NCBI GenBank assembly: GCA_015501595.1 | Contig: JADNRX010000141.1 | Location: 62,001-126,000, forward strand | Length of the DNA: 64,000 nt | Reading direction: 5' to 3' | Source of the DNA: Hymenopellis radicata | Taxonomy: Eukaryota; Basidiomycota; Agaricomycetes; Agaricales; Physalacriaceae | In this document: positions 1-10,840 of the stretch, piece by piece | Numbering within the stretch: position 1 is the first letter of the stretch | Layout: the number at the start of each line of letters is the position of its first letter | The notes under the pieces: model-generated | Database searches by the model: none | What the model saw: the letters and a program-made list of their open reading frames with translations, nothing else | What the model was told of the DNA's origin: nothing | Translations under genes and position numbers: made by a program

Positions 1-1
1 C

Positions 2-421
2 CAGCAAAGCCTCGAGAACCCAGTGGAAAGCGCACTTCTACTCTCCGGCCAAGAGAAGTTGAAACTTTCGGACATTGCAAGGGTCGATCTTCCTGATGCG
101 GAGCTCGCTTTTCTTTCTGCGTGCCAGACGGCGATGGGGGACGACACGCTCCCCGCCGAGTCTCTGCATCTTGCCGCGGGAATGCTGTTGGCGGGATTTC
201 GCGGTGTTATTGCGACGTTGTGGTCGATTCAGGACCGTGATGCGCCGCAGGTGGCGGATGATGTGTATGGGTATTTGTTGAGAGAAAGACTCGGAGATGG
301 TTTTGGAAACAGTGAGGATGAAGCGGCAATCGCGCTACATCAGGCTGTGGGTAGGTTGAGAGATCAAGTGGGCGAGACGTCTTTTCTATCTTGGGTTCCT
401 TGGGTTCATTTTGGTGTATAA
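2..421 (+). CDS. CHAT-domain protein, C-terminal part (truncated by window edge)
   Basis: The reading frame is open from base 2 to a TAA at 419-421 and gives about 139 residues. It contains the block AFLSACQTAMGDDTLPAES followed by HLAAGMLLAGFRGVIATLWS and a closing SWVPWVHFGV. This is the hallmark C-terminal half of CHAT (caspase-HetF-associated with TPR) domains. The Cys of SACQTA is the expected catalytic nucleophile; the partner His lies upstream, outside the window. Agaricomycete CHAT proteins usually carry long N-terminal TPR arrays, so most of this gene is probably missing here. No frameshift is visible in the part present. The function is inferred to be a caspase-like peptidase or signalling module; the substrate is unknown. 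Confidence 0.85.
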   Translation, partial: QQSLENPVESALLLSGQEKLKLSDIARVDLPDAELAFLSACQTAMGDDTLPAESLHLAAGMLLAGFRGVIATLWSIQDRDAPQVADDVYGYLLRERLGDGFGNSEDEAAIALHQAVGRLRDQVGETSFLSWVPWVHFGV

Positions 422-494
422 TAACACTAAATAGTTTCGCTATATGGAATACGACCGGGTCCTACTATAGATTGAATAAAGGTACATAATCATG

Positions 495-1275
495 CTACGG
501 TTTTCTCGGAATAAGGGAGTTGACGATACGACGTGCATTGGCGAACTTTTGGAGAATGCCTTCCGTGTGGGGGAGATAACCGGTATATATGGGAGAGAGT
601 GGTCGGATGGAAAGACTTTGCAGGATTTCGAGTGGGCCTGCTCCAAAATTAGGAAAGGCAACATATAGGTCACCGCTTCTGATGAGAGATACATCCTTCC
701 AACGACTAGATTGCCCAATAAGCTTCACAAGTGTTATCTGAGACAAGGTCGTCTCGGATGCCTCGACAACAAAATTCAGCGGCTCATCTCCCGACAAGCT
801 GAGATGCTTGATGACCTCCACTTTAATAGCGCGAGCTCGAGCTCCACGATGGACCATGGGAGGCGATCGAATCAACGTAGGACCTCTGTCTCGCTGGATG
901 TCGAAGGAAGACCATAGGCACGGAAGAGATAGAGCTATGTTTCTCCAGTACTGACATACAGTCAAGAGGTTCCATGGCGCCGTTGTCCGACGGGCCGGCA
1001 AGACAACACGTCCATTGCCCACGACTAGGCCGAAGATTTTGGACATGATTTCAGGGGGAAGGGAGTGGACCGGGGGGAAGATGACGACATGAGCATCTCG
1101 AAAGGCTTGAGTCGCGAGCCTCCTGAACCGATCGTAAATCTGCTGCCAAGACCTCAATTCTGGCATCTAGTTTATGGATTTCCTCGTCGATGGTAGCGAC
1201 GAAGAACTTCAGCTCGGCTCGCAGGACCGCGTCTTGGGGTGTTCCTGTGAAGGCAACCGTATTCCCAAGATACAT
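495..1275 (-). pseudogene. F-box protein remnant, frameshifted and truncated
   Basis: On the minus strand, 1275-1150 encodes YLGNTVAFTGTPQDAVLRAE and a coiled-coil stretch. A second frame continues with FRDAHVVIFPPVHSLPPEIM, IFGLVVG and WNLLTVCQYWRNIA. Together they match the N-terminal coiled coil and F-box of the family seen intact at 22721-24439 and 37533-39251. The two parts are in different frames, with a shift near 1130-1160, and the protein stops after about 220 residues of the second frame, against 572 in intact paralogues. The usual N-terminus (motif SPYAHL) is also missing. The neighbouring transposon pair is inserted about 100 bp upstream. I call it a decayed F-box gene. Confidence 0.7.
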
Positions 1276-1372
1276 GGTGTAAGGCGTGCTGGGCAGCGCT
1301 TCACTTTCTCAAAGCAGGCATGGCAGGTGTAGGTGATAGGAACTAAAGCTTGGAAATCCCGGTCGTACCTCT

Positions 1373-1379
1373 GATCATC
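1373..1379. repeat. 7-bp target-site duplication, left copy (GATCATC)
   Basis: GATCATC directly precedes the first terminal inverted repeat at 1380. The same seven bases directly follow the last terminal inverted repeat at 8735-8741. No copy lies at the internal junction between the two elements. Confidence 0.85.
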
Positions 1380-1418
1380 TGAGTACAGGCCTTGGTACCA
1401 AAATCGGTGGCCGCTTTG
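1380..1418 (+). repeat. Terminal inverted repeat, left end of copy 1
   Basis: 39-bp end beginning TGAGTACAGGCCTT. It pairs with the inverse of 5018-5056 (and 8696-8734): the outer 14 bases and ACCAAAA at positions 18-24 are identical, with about 8 mismatches overall. Confidence 0.85.
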
Positions 1419-1820
1419 GTGTTGTTTGGTCACCGTATTTCGTGGTAGATGACTTGGGGGAAACTTATTGAGCTCAATTCTTCCCCGAATATACTATTTC
1501 CTAGTTCAAAATGACTCGAAAGTTGATTTGGAAGACAGCCCCGGGAATGGAAATTTTTATTTTGTCATTATGAAAAACTCGGGCGGCCGTAGTCCTGTAA
1601 GGAGGCAAGTTATGGGAAATCTGTTTCCGGGGCTCGATTCAGAACCCTAAAATACATAAACTGCATTTTACCTGGACTGAAAGCACTTGCTGTACGCTGT
1701 TTAATCCTTCCCCCAAGCATTGTTGGGCAAACAACGCGATCGGACAATTACATAATCACGCGCGTCTCTTTCCCTCATCCAAACGACACGGTTTCGACGC
1801 GCTTCATCCAGTTCCGACAG

Positions 1821-4800
1821 ATGAGGAACTATGTACCTACTCGGAAAGGACAGTCTCTCAACTTTACACAATCGCATCCCCATTCAGGTAAACGGAAACG
1901 CGCGTTTGGTACTGCCAACAAAGAAAATGATCCGAGTCCTACCTCTCCCCGCGCTCCCACGTCCAAGCCTTGTTCCTCTTCCACGCGGAGCCCAATCACC
2001 AATCATGACAGAGTTCTTGCAGGGAAACTTCGCGCTGAACACTATGAGAAGCGCTTCCGAAATGAGAGAAAGAAGAACAACCGCATGGAAGACAGTCGAG
2101 CGCAGCTGAAGGACGTCGTCCAGCAGCTGAACGAGGAGCTACGCGTCTCAAGGGTCGAGAGGAGGAAGGAATCAGGCTATGTCGCGTCACTTGTACGTGA
2201 ACGCGATGAGGCATTGGAGAAAATCACGCAGTTGGAGGACAGGATGGATAAAGTGCGCGCGCGAAACGTCCGACTTGTTGCAGAGAATTCGAAACTTCGA
2301 AAACGGGTCAAACGCTTCGCTGAACAGCTTGAGAGATCCATTAACCATGCTGTTGATGATGTGGTTATCCAGTCATCAAAGGAGAAAGGAATCATTACAC
2401 CCGCCATGCGTCTCTGTGTTCTGGATCTTGCGAATCACGGCGTACCTATGGATCACATTGCCGCGGTTATCTTAGCTGTCTCGGATGCATTTGGAATCCA
2501 GCTGGACAGTGCACCGAGTGCGCGGTCCTGCCGTCGAATCGTGAAGGAAGGTGGCATACTCGACAGTCTACATACTATGGATCTATTGAATCATGCCGAA
2601 CGTGAGTCTTCTCCTTATGAATGGGAGCTCTAAATTGACCTCATTGCTTATATGATTAGACTTTACCATCAGTGGCGACGGTACTTCTCACAAGAACCTC
2701 AATTACGAGGTTAAGCACGTCACCGTCACCGATTATCTTGCCGACCCATCCTTACCGGAAGCTGAGCGCAAACAGGTCTTGCTTGTAGGGCTCGACAACA
2801 CATCAAGTCATACAAGTGAGGCCCAGCTTAATGGGTGGGAGAACCTCTGTCATGTACTCCACAAGACACACAACGATTCACCGCTTGGACGCGAAGATCC
2901 TGTTGACACCCGAACCTTCTATACTAAGGCATGTGGGATGCTCAGTGACCACGCTCCGGACCAGAAGAAGACGTGCCGTCTCTGGGTAGACAAGCGCGAG
3001 AAAGCAGACCTGGAAATGAGAGGAGAAGCTGTCATCAGATCACTGGGTGGAGAAGAACTGGTCGAGATGATCACTGAGATCAACGATACAAACATCCGAT
3101 TGGCCGGTGGAATTGTGGCTTGGGAGGCAACTTCCGAAGCTGACAGGCAGATACGTTATGCGAAGATTGAGCAGGCAATTGTTCTCCGTGTTGGACGCGA
3201 AGCATTTGAAAAGCTTCCACCAGAAGAACAGACTGACGCGCGCCGGTTTGTCTGGGGAGGATGCGCGATGCACAAAGCCATCAACGCGTCAAAAGGTATG
3301 CCTTATGTTACTACTCAACTACTCAGTCTTCTGATTCGTTTGAATAGGTGCCTTTACGCGTCTTGCATTAACTTGGCCAGCACATGAGCATGCGGGGCCG
3401 ATAATCCTATTCAATAAGGATAATGCAGCTGCTGCAGCTAGTACCGATCCCGCTCTCAAGGCTCGTGCAGAACGGCTGTCTGGACGAGGCGGCGTTAAAC
3501 TTGTCGAGTTAATGGGTATGTTACTCAACAACAGTAACAAGAAGCTTGGTCAACAGGATATGCACGCGATTTGGTTCGAGTCGCAGATACACATCAGTCG
3601 ACTCGTTCGGTTCCCCGATGTCAGCAACAATCGTTACGGGACCCTTGGATATGGAGCTGCTGAAATCATTGCTCATCTCGCGCTCTATATCGAGTTTCTG
3701 GAATTCATTCGTGAGCATAAGGGCTCGGGCCAATGGACAAATCTGGAGGAGAATATCTATAATGCTCTCCACTGTCATGCAACACTGGCTGATCTGGTCG
3801 CGATGACACTCTACTCGCAGTCTTGTGACATTCCATACATGCGCATCGTGCGCACGGAGATTCTCAATCAGCTCGATCTGCCTCCCACAAACGACAAGGC
3901 CAAGGCACTCTGTCGAAAGGTTATTGCCGATCCCGGGATCTTATGTGGCTCCGAAGTTGACTATAAAACAGCAGCACTCGATGGAAAGCAGTGGCAGCGG
4001 CCTGATGCAGTCTATGCCGCGCGGGCTATGGTGTCCAAATTACCACTTGTAGCGGAATGCGTGAAGTTCACATTCGAGGGTGCGCTCGAGACGTGGGAGA
4101 GGTTCACCGAGGATGAGAGAAGTCAGCAGCGAGTAGGTTTGACTGAGCAACAGAAGCTCAATCATCTACTCAAGCCCACCAATGATCATAGCGAAGGCGG
4201 CGCCGGGCAGCTCAAAAAGGCGAAGCAACGTGCGCCAAATGCGACCATGGAGTTCATTGATTCTAAAACGCGATGGGGACGCAATAAACCAAAGGGGTGG
4301 GTAAAGAAGACCGGGGCAGAGAACCCACATATATTCGACTATGCACGGGTTACAGCACGGACCAGCGACGACAGCGGGCAGTCTAAGCGGAAGAGGATAG
4401 AGATTGCAGAGGAAGCCAAAGATATAGCGACGACATATACTCGGAAACGCGTCAAAACGAAGGCCAGAAGAGATGAGAAACAGAAGGAACTCGATGCATG
4501 TGTTCCCATCGAGGATTCACGCGCATTCACAGATCCCACGCGCCTGAAGTCCCTTCGAAACAGTGATCTAGACCTTCAGATCGATTGGCATCGCTCCCAG
4601 GAGAAGGAGGTCCTTGGGAAGCTGAAGACAGCATCCCATAGCTCGTTGAGTAACCGGCCAAAGAAAGTGGCAGCCATTGTGGCAGCAATCAAGCAGAGGC
4701 TGGAATGGGTCAAATCCGGACTCATAAAGGAGTTCTATATGCCTCCAGACATTAGCAGTGACGAGGATAGTGGCGGAGAACAAGAGGGAGAGCCCGAGAT

Positions 4801-4843
4801 GGACATAGAAGATGACAGGGACATTGTTGGCTTTGGCGGGTGA
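1821..4843 (+). CDS. Transposase-like protein, 970 aa, three exons (copy 1)
   Basis: Exons 1821-2601, 2660-3295 and 3348-4843 join in frame across introns of 58 bp (GTGAGT..TTAG) and 52 bp (GTATGC..ATAG). The N-terminus is basic and Ser/Pro rich with a KRKR nuclear signal (residues 24-27), then a long coiled coil (about 75-170). The core has SGDGTSHKN (Asp267), LVGLDN (Asp306), LSDHAPDQKK (Asp357) and CAMH, a CxxH motif at Cys462/His465. Downstream is RYGTLGYGAAEI (Glu578). This order resembles RNase-H-fold DDE transposases with a [C/H]xxH insertion; the exact catalytic triad is my inference. The C-terminus is Lys-rich with an acidic tail. Its place between TIRs supports a transposase role. 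I recognise the GDGTSHKN-type core as common in mushroom genomes but know no established family name for it. Confidence 0.8.
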
Positions 4844-5017
4844 TTAGACAGTGGAAATAGCTATATTCATCCTAATATTTAGTGTATATACCATTATTAC
4901 TTACTTATACATAATTTTGAGCGCTTCCGGCGTGTGTCGAGTCGGCGTTGAAGGCGGGAAGGAGCGAGAGACAGATTTGCCATCGATGAGATGGGATACG
5001 CGGGGAGTAAACACGAA

Positions 5018-5096
5018 CAAACAAGCCGCCGGTTTTGGTGCGAAGGCCTGTACTCAATGAGTACAGGCCTTGGTACCAAAATCGGTGGCCGCTTTG
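5018..5096. repeat. Transposon-transposon junction: right TIR, one base, left TIR
   Basis: The right TIR of copy 1 ends at 5056 (CTGTACTCA), a single A follows at 5057, and the left TIR of copy 2 starts at 5058 (TGAGTACAG). The two facing ends make an imperfect palindrome of about 79 bp centred on A5057. No target duplication is present here, unlike the outer ends. Confidence 0.9.
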
Positions 5097-5498
5097 GTGT
5101 TGTTTGGTCACCGTATTTCGTGGTAGATGACTTGGGGGAAACTTATTGAGCTCAATTCTTCCCCGAATATACTATTTCCTAGTTCAAAATGACTCGAAAG
5201 TTGATTTGGAAGACAGCCCCGGGAATGGAAATTTTTATTTTGTCATTATGAAAAACTCGGGCGGCCGTAGTCCTGTAAGGAGGCAAGTTATGGGAAATCT
5301 GTTTCCGGGGCTCGATTCAGAACCCTAAAATACATAAACTGCATTTTACCTGGACTGAAAGCACTTGCTGTACGCTGTTTAATCCTTCCCCCAAGCATTG
5401 TTGGGCAAACAACGCGATCGGACAATTACATAATCACGCGCGTCTCTTTCCCTCATCCAAACGACACGGTTTCGACGCGCTTCATCCAGTTCCGACAG

Positions 5499-8400
5499 AT
5501 GAGGAACTATGTACCTACTCGGAAAGGACAGTCTCTCAACTTTACACAATCGCATCCCCATTCAGGTAAACGGAAACGCGCGTTTGGTACTGCCAACAAA
5601 GAAAATGATCCGAGTCCTACCTCTCCCCGCGCTCCCACGTCCAAGCCTTGTTCCTCTTCCACGCGGAGCCCAATCACCAATCATGACAGAGTTCTTGCAG
5701 GGAAACTTCGCGCTGAACACTATGAGAAGCGCTTCCGAAATGAGAGAAAGAAGAACAACCGCATGGAAGACAGTCGAGCGCAGCTGAAGGACGTCGTCCA
5801 GCAGCTGAACGAGGAGCTACGCGTCTCAAGGGTCGAGAGGAGGAAGGAATCAGGCTATGTCGCGTCACTTGTACGTGAACGCGATGAGGCATTGGAGAAA
5901 ATCACGCAGTTGGAGGACAGGATGGATAAAGTGCGCGCGCGAAACGTCCGACTTGTTGCAGAGAATTCGAAACTTCGAAAACGGGTCAAACGCTTCGCTG
6001 AACAGCTTGAGAGATCCATTAACCATGCTGTTGATGATGTGGTTATCCAGTCATCAAAGGAGAAAGGAATCATTACACCCGCCATGCGTCTCTGTGTTCT
6101 GGATCTTGCGAATCACGGCGTACCTATGGATCACATTGCCGCGGTTATCTTAGCTGTCTCGGATGCATTTGGAATCCAGCTGGACAGTGCACCGAGTGCG
6201 CGGTCCTGCCGTCGAATCGTGAAGGAAGGTGGCATACTCGACAGTCTACATACTATGGATCTATTGAATCATGCCGAACGTGAGTCTTCTCCTTATGAAT
6301 GGGAGCTCTAAATTGACCTCATTGCTTATATGATTAGACTTTACCATCAGTGGCGACGGTACTTCTCACAAGAACCTCAATTACGAGGTTAAGCACGTCA
6401 CCGTCACCGATTATCTTGCCGACCCATCCTTACCGGAAGCTGAGCGCAAACAGGTCTTGCTTGTAGGGCTCGACAACACATCAAGTCATACAAGTGAGGC
6501 CCAGCTTAATGGGTGGGAGAACCTCTGTCATGTACTCCACAAGACACACAACGATTCACCGCTTGGACGCGAAGATCCTGTTGACACCCGAACCTTCTAT
6601 ACTAAGGCATGTGGGATGCTCAGTGACCACGCTCCGGACCAGAAGAAGACGTGCCGTCTCTGGGTAGACAAGCGCGAGAAAGCAGACCTGGAAATGAGAG
6701 GAGAAGCTGTCATCAGATCACTGGGTGGAGAAGAACTGGTCGAGATGATCACTGAGATCAACGATACAAACATCCGATTGGCCGGTGGAATTGTGGCTTG
6801 GGAGGCAACTTCCGAAGCTGACAGGCAGATACGTTATGCGAAGATTGAGCAGGCAATTGTTCTCCGTGTTGGACGCGAAGCATTTGAAAAGCTTCCACCA
6901 GAAGAACAGACTGACGCGCGCCGGTTTGTCTGGGGAGGATGCGCGATGCACAAAGCCATCAACGCGTCAAAAGGTATGCCTTATGTTACTACTCAACTAC
7001 TCAGTCTTCTGATTCGTTTGAATAGGTGCCTTTACGCGTCTTGCATTAACTTGGCCAGCACATGAGCATGCGGGGCCGATAATCCTATTCAATAAGGATA
7101 ATGCAGCTGCTGCAGCTAGTACCGATCCCGCTCTCAAGGCTCGTGCAGAACGGCTGTCTGGACGAGGCGGCGTTAAACTTGTCGAGTTAATGGGTATGTT
7201 ACTCAACAACAGTAACAAGAAGCTTGGTCAACAGGATATGCACGCGATTTGGTTCGAGTCGCAGATACACATCAGTCGACTCGTTCGGTTCCCCGATGTC
7301 AGCAACAATCGTTACGGGACCCTTGGATATGGAGCTGCTGAAATCATTGCTCATCTCGCGCTCTATATCGAGTTTCTGGAATTCATTCGTGAGCATAAGG
7401 GCTCGGGCCAATGGACAAATCTGGAGGAGAATATCTATAATGCTCTCCACTGTCATGCAACACTGGCTGATCTGGTCGCGATGACACTCTACTCGCAGTC
7501 TTGTGACATTCCATACATGCGCATCGTGCGCACGGAGATTCTCAATCAGCTCGATCTGCCTCCCACAAACGACAAGGCCAAGGCACTCTGTCGAAAGGTT
7601 ATTGCCGATCCCGGGATCTTATGTGGCTCCGAAGTTGACTATAAAACAGCAGCACTCGATGGAAAGCAGTGGCAGCGGCCTGATGCAGTCTATGCCGCGC
7701 GGGCTATGGTGTCCAAATTACCACTTGTAGCGGAATGCGTGAAGTTCACATTCGAGGGTGCGCTCGAGACGTGGGAGAGGTTCACCGAGGATGAGAGAAG
7801 TCAGCAGCGAGTAGGTTTGACTGAGCAACAGAAGCTCAATCATCTACTCAAGCCCACCAATGATCATAGCGAAGGCGGCGCCGGGCAGCTCAAAAAGGCG
7901 AAGCAACGTGCGCCAAATGCGACCATGGAGTTCATTGATTCTAAAACGCGATGGGGACGCAATAAACCAAAGGGGTGGGTAAAGAAGACCGGGGCAGAGA
8001 ACCCACATATATTCGACTATGCACGGGTTACAGCACGGACCAGCGACGACAGCGGGCAGTCTAAGCGGAAGAGGATAGAGATTGCAGAGGAAGCCAAAGA
8101 TATAGCGACGACATATACTCGGAAACGCGTCAAAACGAAGGCCAGAAGAGATGAGAAACAGAAGGAACTCGATGCATGTGTTCCCATCGAGGATTCACGC
8201 GCATTCACAGATCCCACGCGCCTGAAGTCCCTTCGAAACAGTGATCTAGACCTTCAGATCGATTGGCATCGCTCCCAGGAGAAGGAGGTCCTTGGGAAGC
8301 TGAAGACAGCATCCCATAGCTCGTTGAGTAACCGGCCAAAGAAAGTGGCAGCCATTGTGGCAGCAATCAAGCAGAGGCTGGAATGGGTCAAATCCGGACT

Positions 8401-8521
8401 CATAAAGGAGTTCTATATGCCTCCAGACATTAGCAGTGACGAGGATAGTGGCGGAGAACAAGAGGGAGAGCCCGAGATGGACATAGAAGATGACAGGGAC
8501 ATTGTTGGCTTTGGCGGGTGA
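5499..8521 (+). CDS. Transposase-like protein, 970 aa, three exons (copy 2)
   Basis: Exons 5499-6279, 6338-6973 and 7026-8521 reproduce the gene at 1821-4843 with the same introns. The predicted protein is the same, including the GDGTSHKN, DHAPDQKK, CAMH and GYGAAEI blocks and the N-terminal coiled coil. Both copies remain free of internal stops, so both could be active or very recently active. Homologues of this kind are usually called hypothetical in mushroom genomes; the transposase role rests on the TIR context and the D..D..CxxH..E order. Confidence 0.8.
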
Positions 8522-8695
8522 TTAGACAGTGGAAATAGCTATATTCATCCTAATATTTAGTGTATATACCATTATTACTTACTTATACATAATTTTGAGC
8601 GCTTCCGGCGTGTGTCGAGTCGGCGTTGAAGGCGGGAAGGAGCGAGAGACAGATTTGCCATCGATGAGATGGGATACGCGGGGAGTAAACACGAA

Positions 8696-8734
8696 CAAAC
8701 AAGCCGCCGGTTTTGGTGCGAAGGCCTGTACTCA
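8696..8734 (-). repeat. Terminal inverted repeat, right end of copy 2
   Basis: The reverse complement of the left TIR (TGAGTACAGGCCTT then diverging), ending at the boundary with the right target duplication. Confidence 0.85.
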
Positions 8735-8741
8735 GATCATC
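8735..8741. repeat. 7-bp target-site duplication, right copy (GATCATC)
   Basis: Identical to 1373-1379 and directly adjacent to the right TIR. Confidence 0.85.
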
Positions 8742-8944
8742 GATGATGATGGGAGACTCGGATCGTTAACGTTGAGTGCCGGGAATGGGAGTGTATTCAC
8801 CCGCTGCTGAGCGTGCACGACAGAGAGGGTTCGAGTTTACCCGAGGTTCAACCGAGATGGAGGAGACTCCAGAAATCCCCGACGACGATACCTGGAAAGA
8901 AGAAGCTCCCATTGATGAACCTGGGCTTGAACCTGGGCCGTCGA
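8742..8944. other. Flank of the transposon insertion, no gene recognised
   Basis: It carries an open plus-strand frame rich in Glu/Asp/Pro (8776-8976) with no recognised domain. It lies between the right target duplication and the integrase debris of the Ty3/gypsy remnant. Confidence 0.4.
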
Positions 8945-10489
8945 GTACACAGTACTTCATGGTCATTCTCTTTTAAATAGAGAAGTCCATCGCGAAAAGT
9001 AAAGTTCTTGAAGGCTTTACGGTTCTCTAAGATCTTTTTGAAGTCAGTGTCTTTTCGCAAATGTAATCGAATTATATGGAGAATATTTACACCAAGTAGT
9101 CAGTCATTGAGGACCCCGACGAATGACGCGTCGCGTGTTGAGCTACCCAAAGTAGCATCGACCAATTCGTAATTGACCCCAAATTGACCCCGCCATGATC
9201 GGGACCTACTTTTGCTTCCGCCACGTTCTGTGGTTCAACCGTGGTCGGCGAGTCTGCTTTTGCCGGTCCTGAGGGCTTCGGTGCGTTGTTTTCTGTCTTC
9301 TTGGGGTCCGTGAGAACAGGTGTGACCCCGTTTCCTCCCTCCAGCATCGGCTTAGGCGATGTCTCTGACGGTACCGCTGTGGTGCTTTCCTTGGGCCCAA
9401 CGACCCGGATACTACCCTCCTTCACGAGACGACGAGCCCATTGGGCCGTGGATTCCTTCTTCGGCTTTGTCTTGGGCGACGATCGCCAGTGCTGTCACCC
9501 GTTGACGAGGCAGCAGAGACCGAGGCTCCGACGACAGTCCGCTCGAGAGCCGCCACAGACGAATCAGAAGGACGTGGGACGGACTTCGAAGTCGTCTTCT
9601 TGGATTTTGAAGCCGTACGTCTATGAAGGCAGCTCCACGAGCACGCTGATCCGCGAGACGCATGCTAGCACGAACAGCTGCCAGTGCAGCGTTCCTGGAT
9701 CCCATCCATCACTCCCGCAGACAGAGCAGATGGCGAACTCGCGTACGTTGGAGGCGGGGGCTCGTCGTCATGCTGGACGAACTCTGAAGGAGCACACATA
9801 GTACCAGGTACGTCGTCACAATAAATGCGGGACAATTCATCACTAAGGATGTTTTCAGTACCAGGGACATATATTATCTCAAAGTCGAACTCTGCGAGCT
9901 GGTCGAGCCAGCGCACACGTCGACCATGGACCTCCGTCTGCGAGAAAAGGTGTGTTAACGTCTTGTAGTCCGTATACCACCTAAAACTTTGCGCCCCCTG
10001 GAGTAGATTCCGATGTCTCAACATTGTCTCAAGACCGGCGAGCATTTCCTGTTCATGGACAGGATAATTCTGCTGCGCGGGTGACATCTTTGCGCTGTAG
10101 AAGGCGACGACCTTAGCTGTTCGCCAATCTTCGCCTTGGCTCACGACGCCGGCTATTCGAGACGCGCTGGCATCCGTCACGATGTTTATTGGGGGTGTGT
10201 CTGCGCCGTACCTCAAGACCACCCGATGATGTTCCCGGAAATCATGTACGTGTTTCTGGAGTTGTTCGAATACTCGCTGATGCGTTTCACGCCAGCGAAA
10301 CGAAGATGTTGTTCCAGTCAATTCGTGTAATACACCCATTGGTATGCGTACTTTGGCCACATCTTCTGCCAAATAGCCAACCGAGCCTAGGAACCCGCGC
10401 AGAGCCTCTTTAGAGGTCGGAGTTTTCCACTTTGTAACTTGTCTCGTCTCTCGCAGGTTTCCTAGTACTTTACTATGTTTTTCACACAC
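8945..10489 (-). mobile_element. Ty3/gypsy retrotransposon remnant (RNase H to start of integrase)
   Basis: The minus-strand frame 10489-9665 has the end of the reverse transcriptase connection (EALRGFLGSVGYL) and a full RNase H: NIVTDASAS, YPVHEQEMLA, FRWYTDYKTL and GTENILSDELSR give the Asp-Glu-Asp-Asp set. Downstream the frame breaks repeatedly through a Lys/Pro/Ser-rich linker (9425-9087). A piece resembling the integrase N-terminal leader (FKNFTFRDGLLYLKENDHEV) lies at about 9060-8945 and then stops matching. No reverse transcriptase palm, integrase core or LTR is visible, so both ends are truncated. This is a dead pol fragment. Confidence 0.85.
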
Positions 10490-10560
10490 TCTCTTATTTC
10501 TTGTCGATACTCTACTTCTTTCCGTTCGATTTTCTTATCCCACCCTTGTACTTACTACAC

Positions 10561-10596
10561 TGGTCCGTCACAATGTATCGGTGGTCCGTCACAATG
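10561..10596. repeat. Short direct repeat (15 bp twice)
   Basis: TGGTCCGTCACAATG occurs at 10561-10575 and 10582-10596. It sits in the otherwise featureless 10490-10840 interval, just beyond the upstream breakpoint of the gypsy remnant. Confidence 0.6.
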
Positions 10597-10840
10597 CCCG
10601 GGCTGCCTTTTGGCTATTAGTGCGGTACGAACTCAGGACGATTAGACCTCCATCCCGCATCCGCATTTTGCTTCCGTTCTCTTCCTCCGGCGGCCTACAA
10701 GAAGATGCCCTATCGTCAGCGCTAACAAAGACAGCCCTCCGTGGCGCACTACTGTAGGCTGGCAATCTCACGCGGCGATCGGATTGCAGTTGTCATTGTT
10801 TATACTTGCTTGGTCTGACAATTTATTACCGACCTCCATC

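Larger units (their letters stand above)
1380..5056 (+). mobile_element. TIR DNA transposon, copy 1 of a head-to-tail pair (3,677 bp)
   Basis: The left end starts TGAGTACAGGCCTT; the right end at 5056 is its imperfect reverse complement (GGCCTGTACTCA). Over the first 39 bp the two ends agree at about 31 positions. The element encodes one spliced gene (1821-4843) in the same orientation. Every landmark recurs exactly 3,678 bp downstream in copy 2, and I saw no base difference between the copies. The TIR start and 7-bp target duplication fit a cut-and-paste DDE element, but I could not assign a named superfamily. The 440 bp before the start codon and 210 bp after the stop appear non-coding. Confidence 0.88.
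5058..8734 (+). mobile_element. TIR DNA transposon, copy 2 of a head-to-tail pair (3,677 bp)
   Basis: It has the same length, orientation and sequence as 1380-5056, with all landmarks offset by 3,678. It ends GGCCTGTACTCA at 8734 and is followed directly by GATCATC (8735-8741), the partner of the duplication at 1373-1379. The two elements therefore share one pair of target duplications and behave as a single inserted dimer. Confidence 0.88.

Noticed and set aside
1468..1650. 60-codon plus-strand frame inside the transposon, repeated at 5146
   Set aside because: It starts from the untranslated leader, has no protein-like motif, and recurs only because the element is duplicated.
1821..4843. 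Assignment of the transposase-like protein to the KDZ family
   Set aside because: KDZ proteins carry a YDIACQW-type block and different cysteine clusters; neither is present.
1380..8734. Simple unequal-crossover tandem duplication
   Set aside because: The repeat unit begins and ends exactly at TIR ends with a one-base spacer and the target duplications lie outside, which crossover between flanking sequences would not give.
8945..10489. Complete retrotransposon with LTRs
   Set aside because: No direct terminal repeats were found around the RNase H/integrase fragment, and the reverse transcriptase palm and integrase core are missing.
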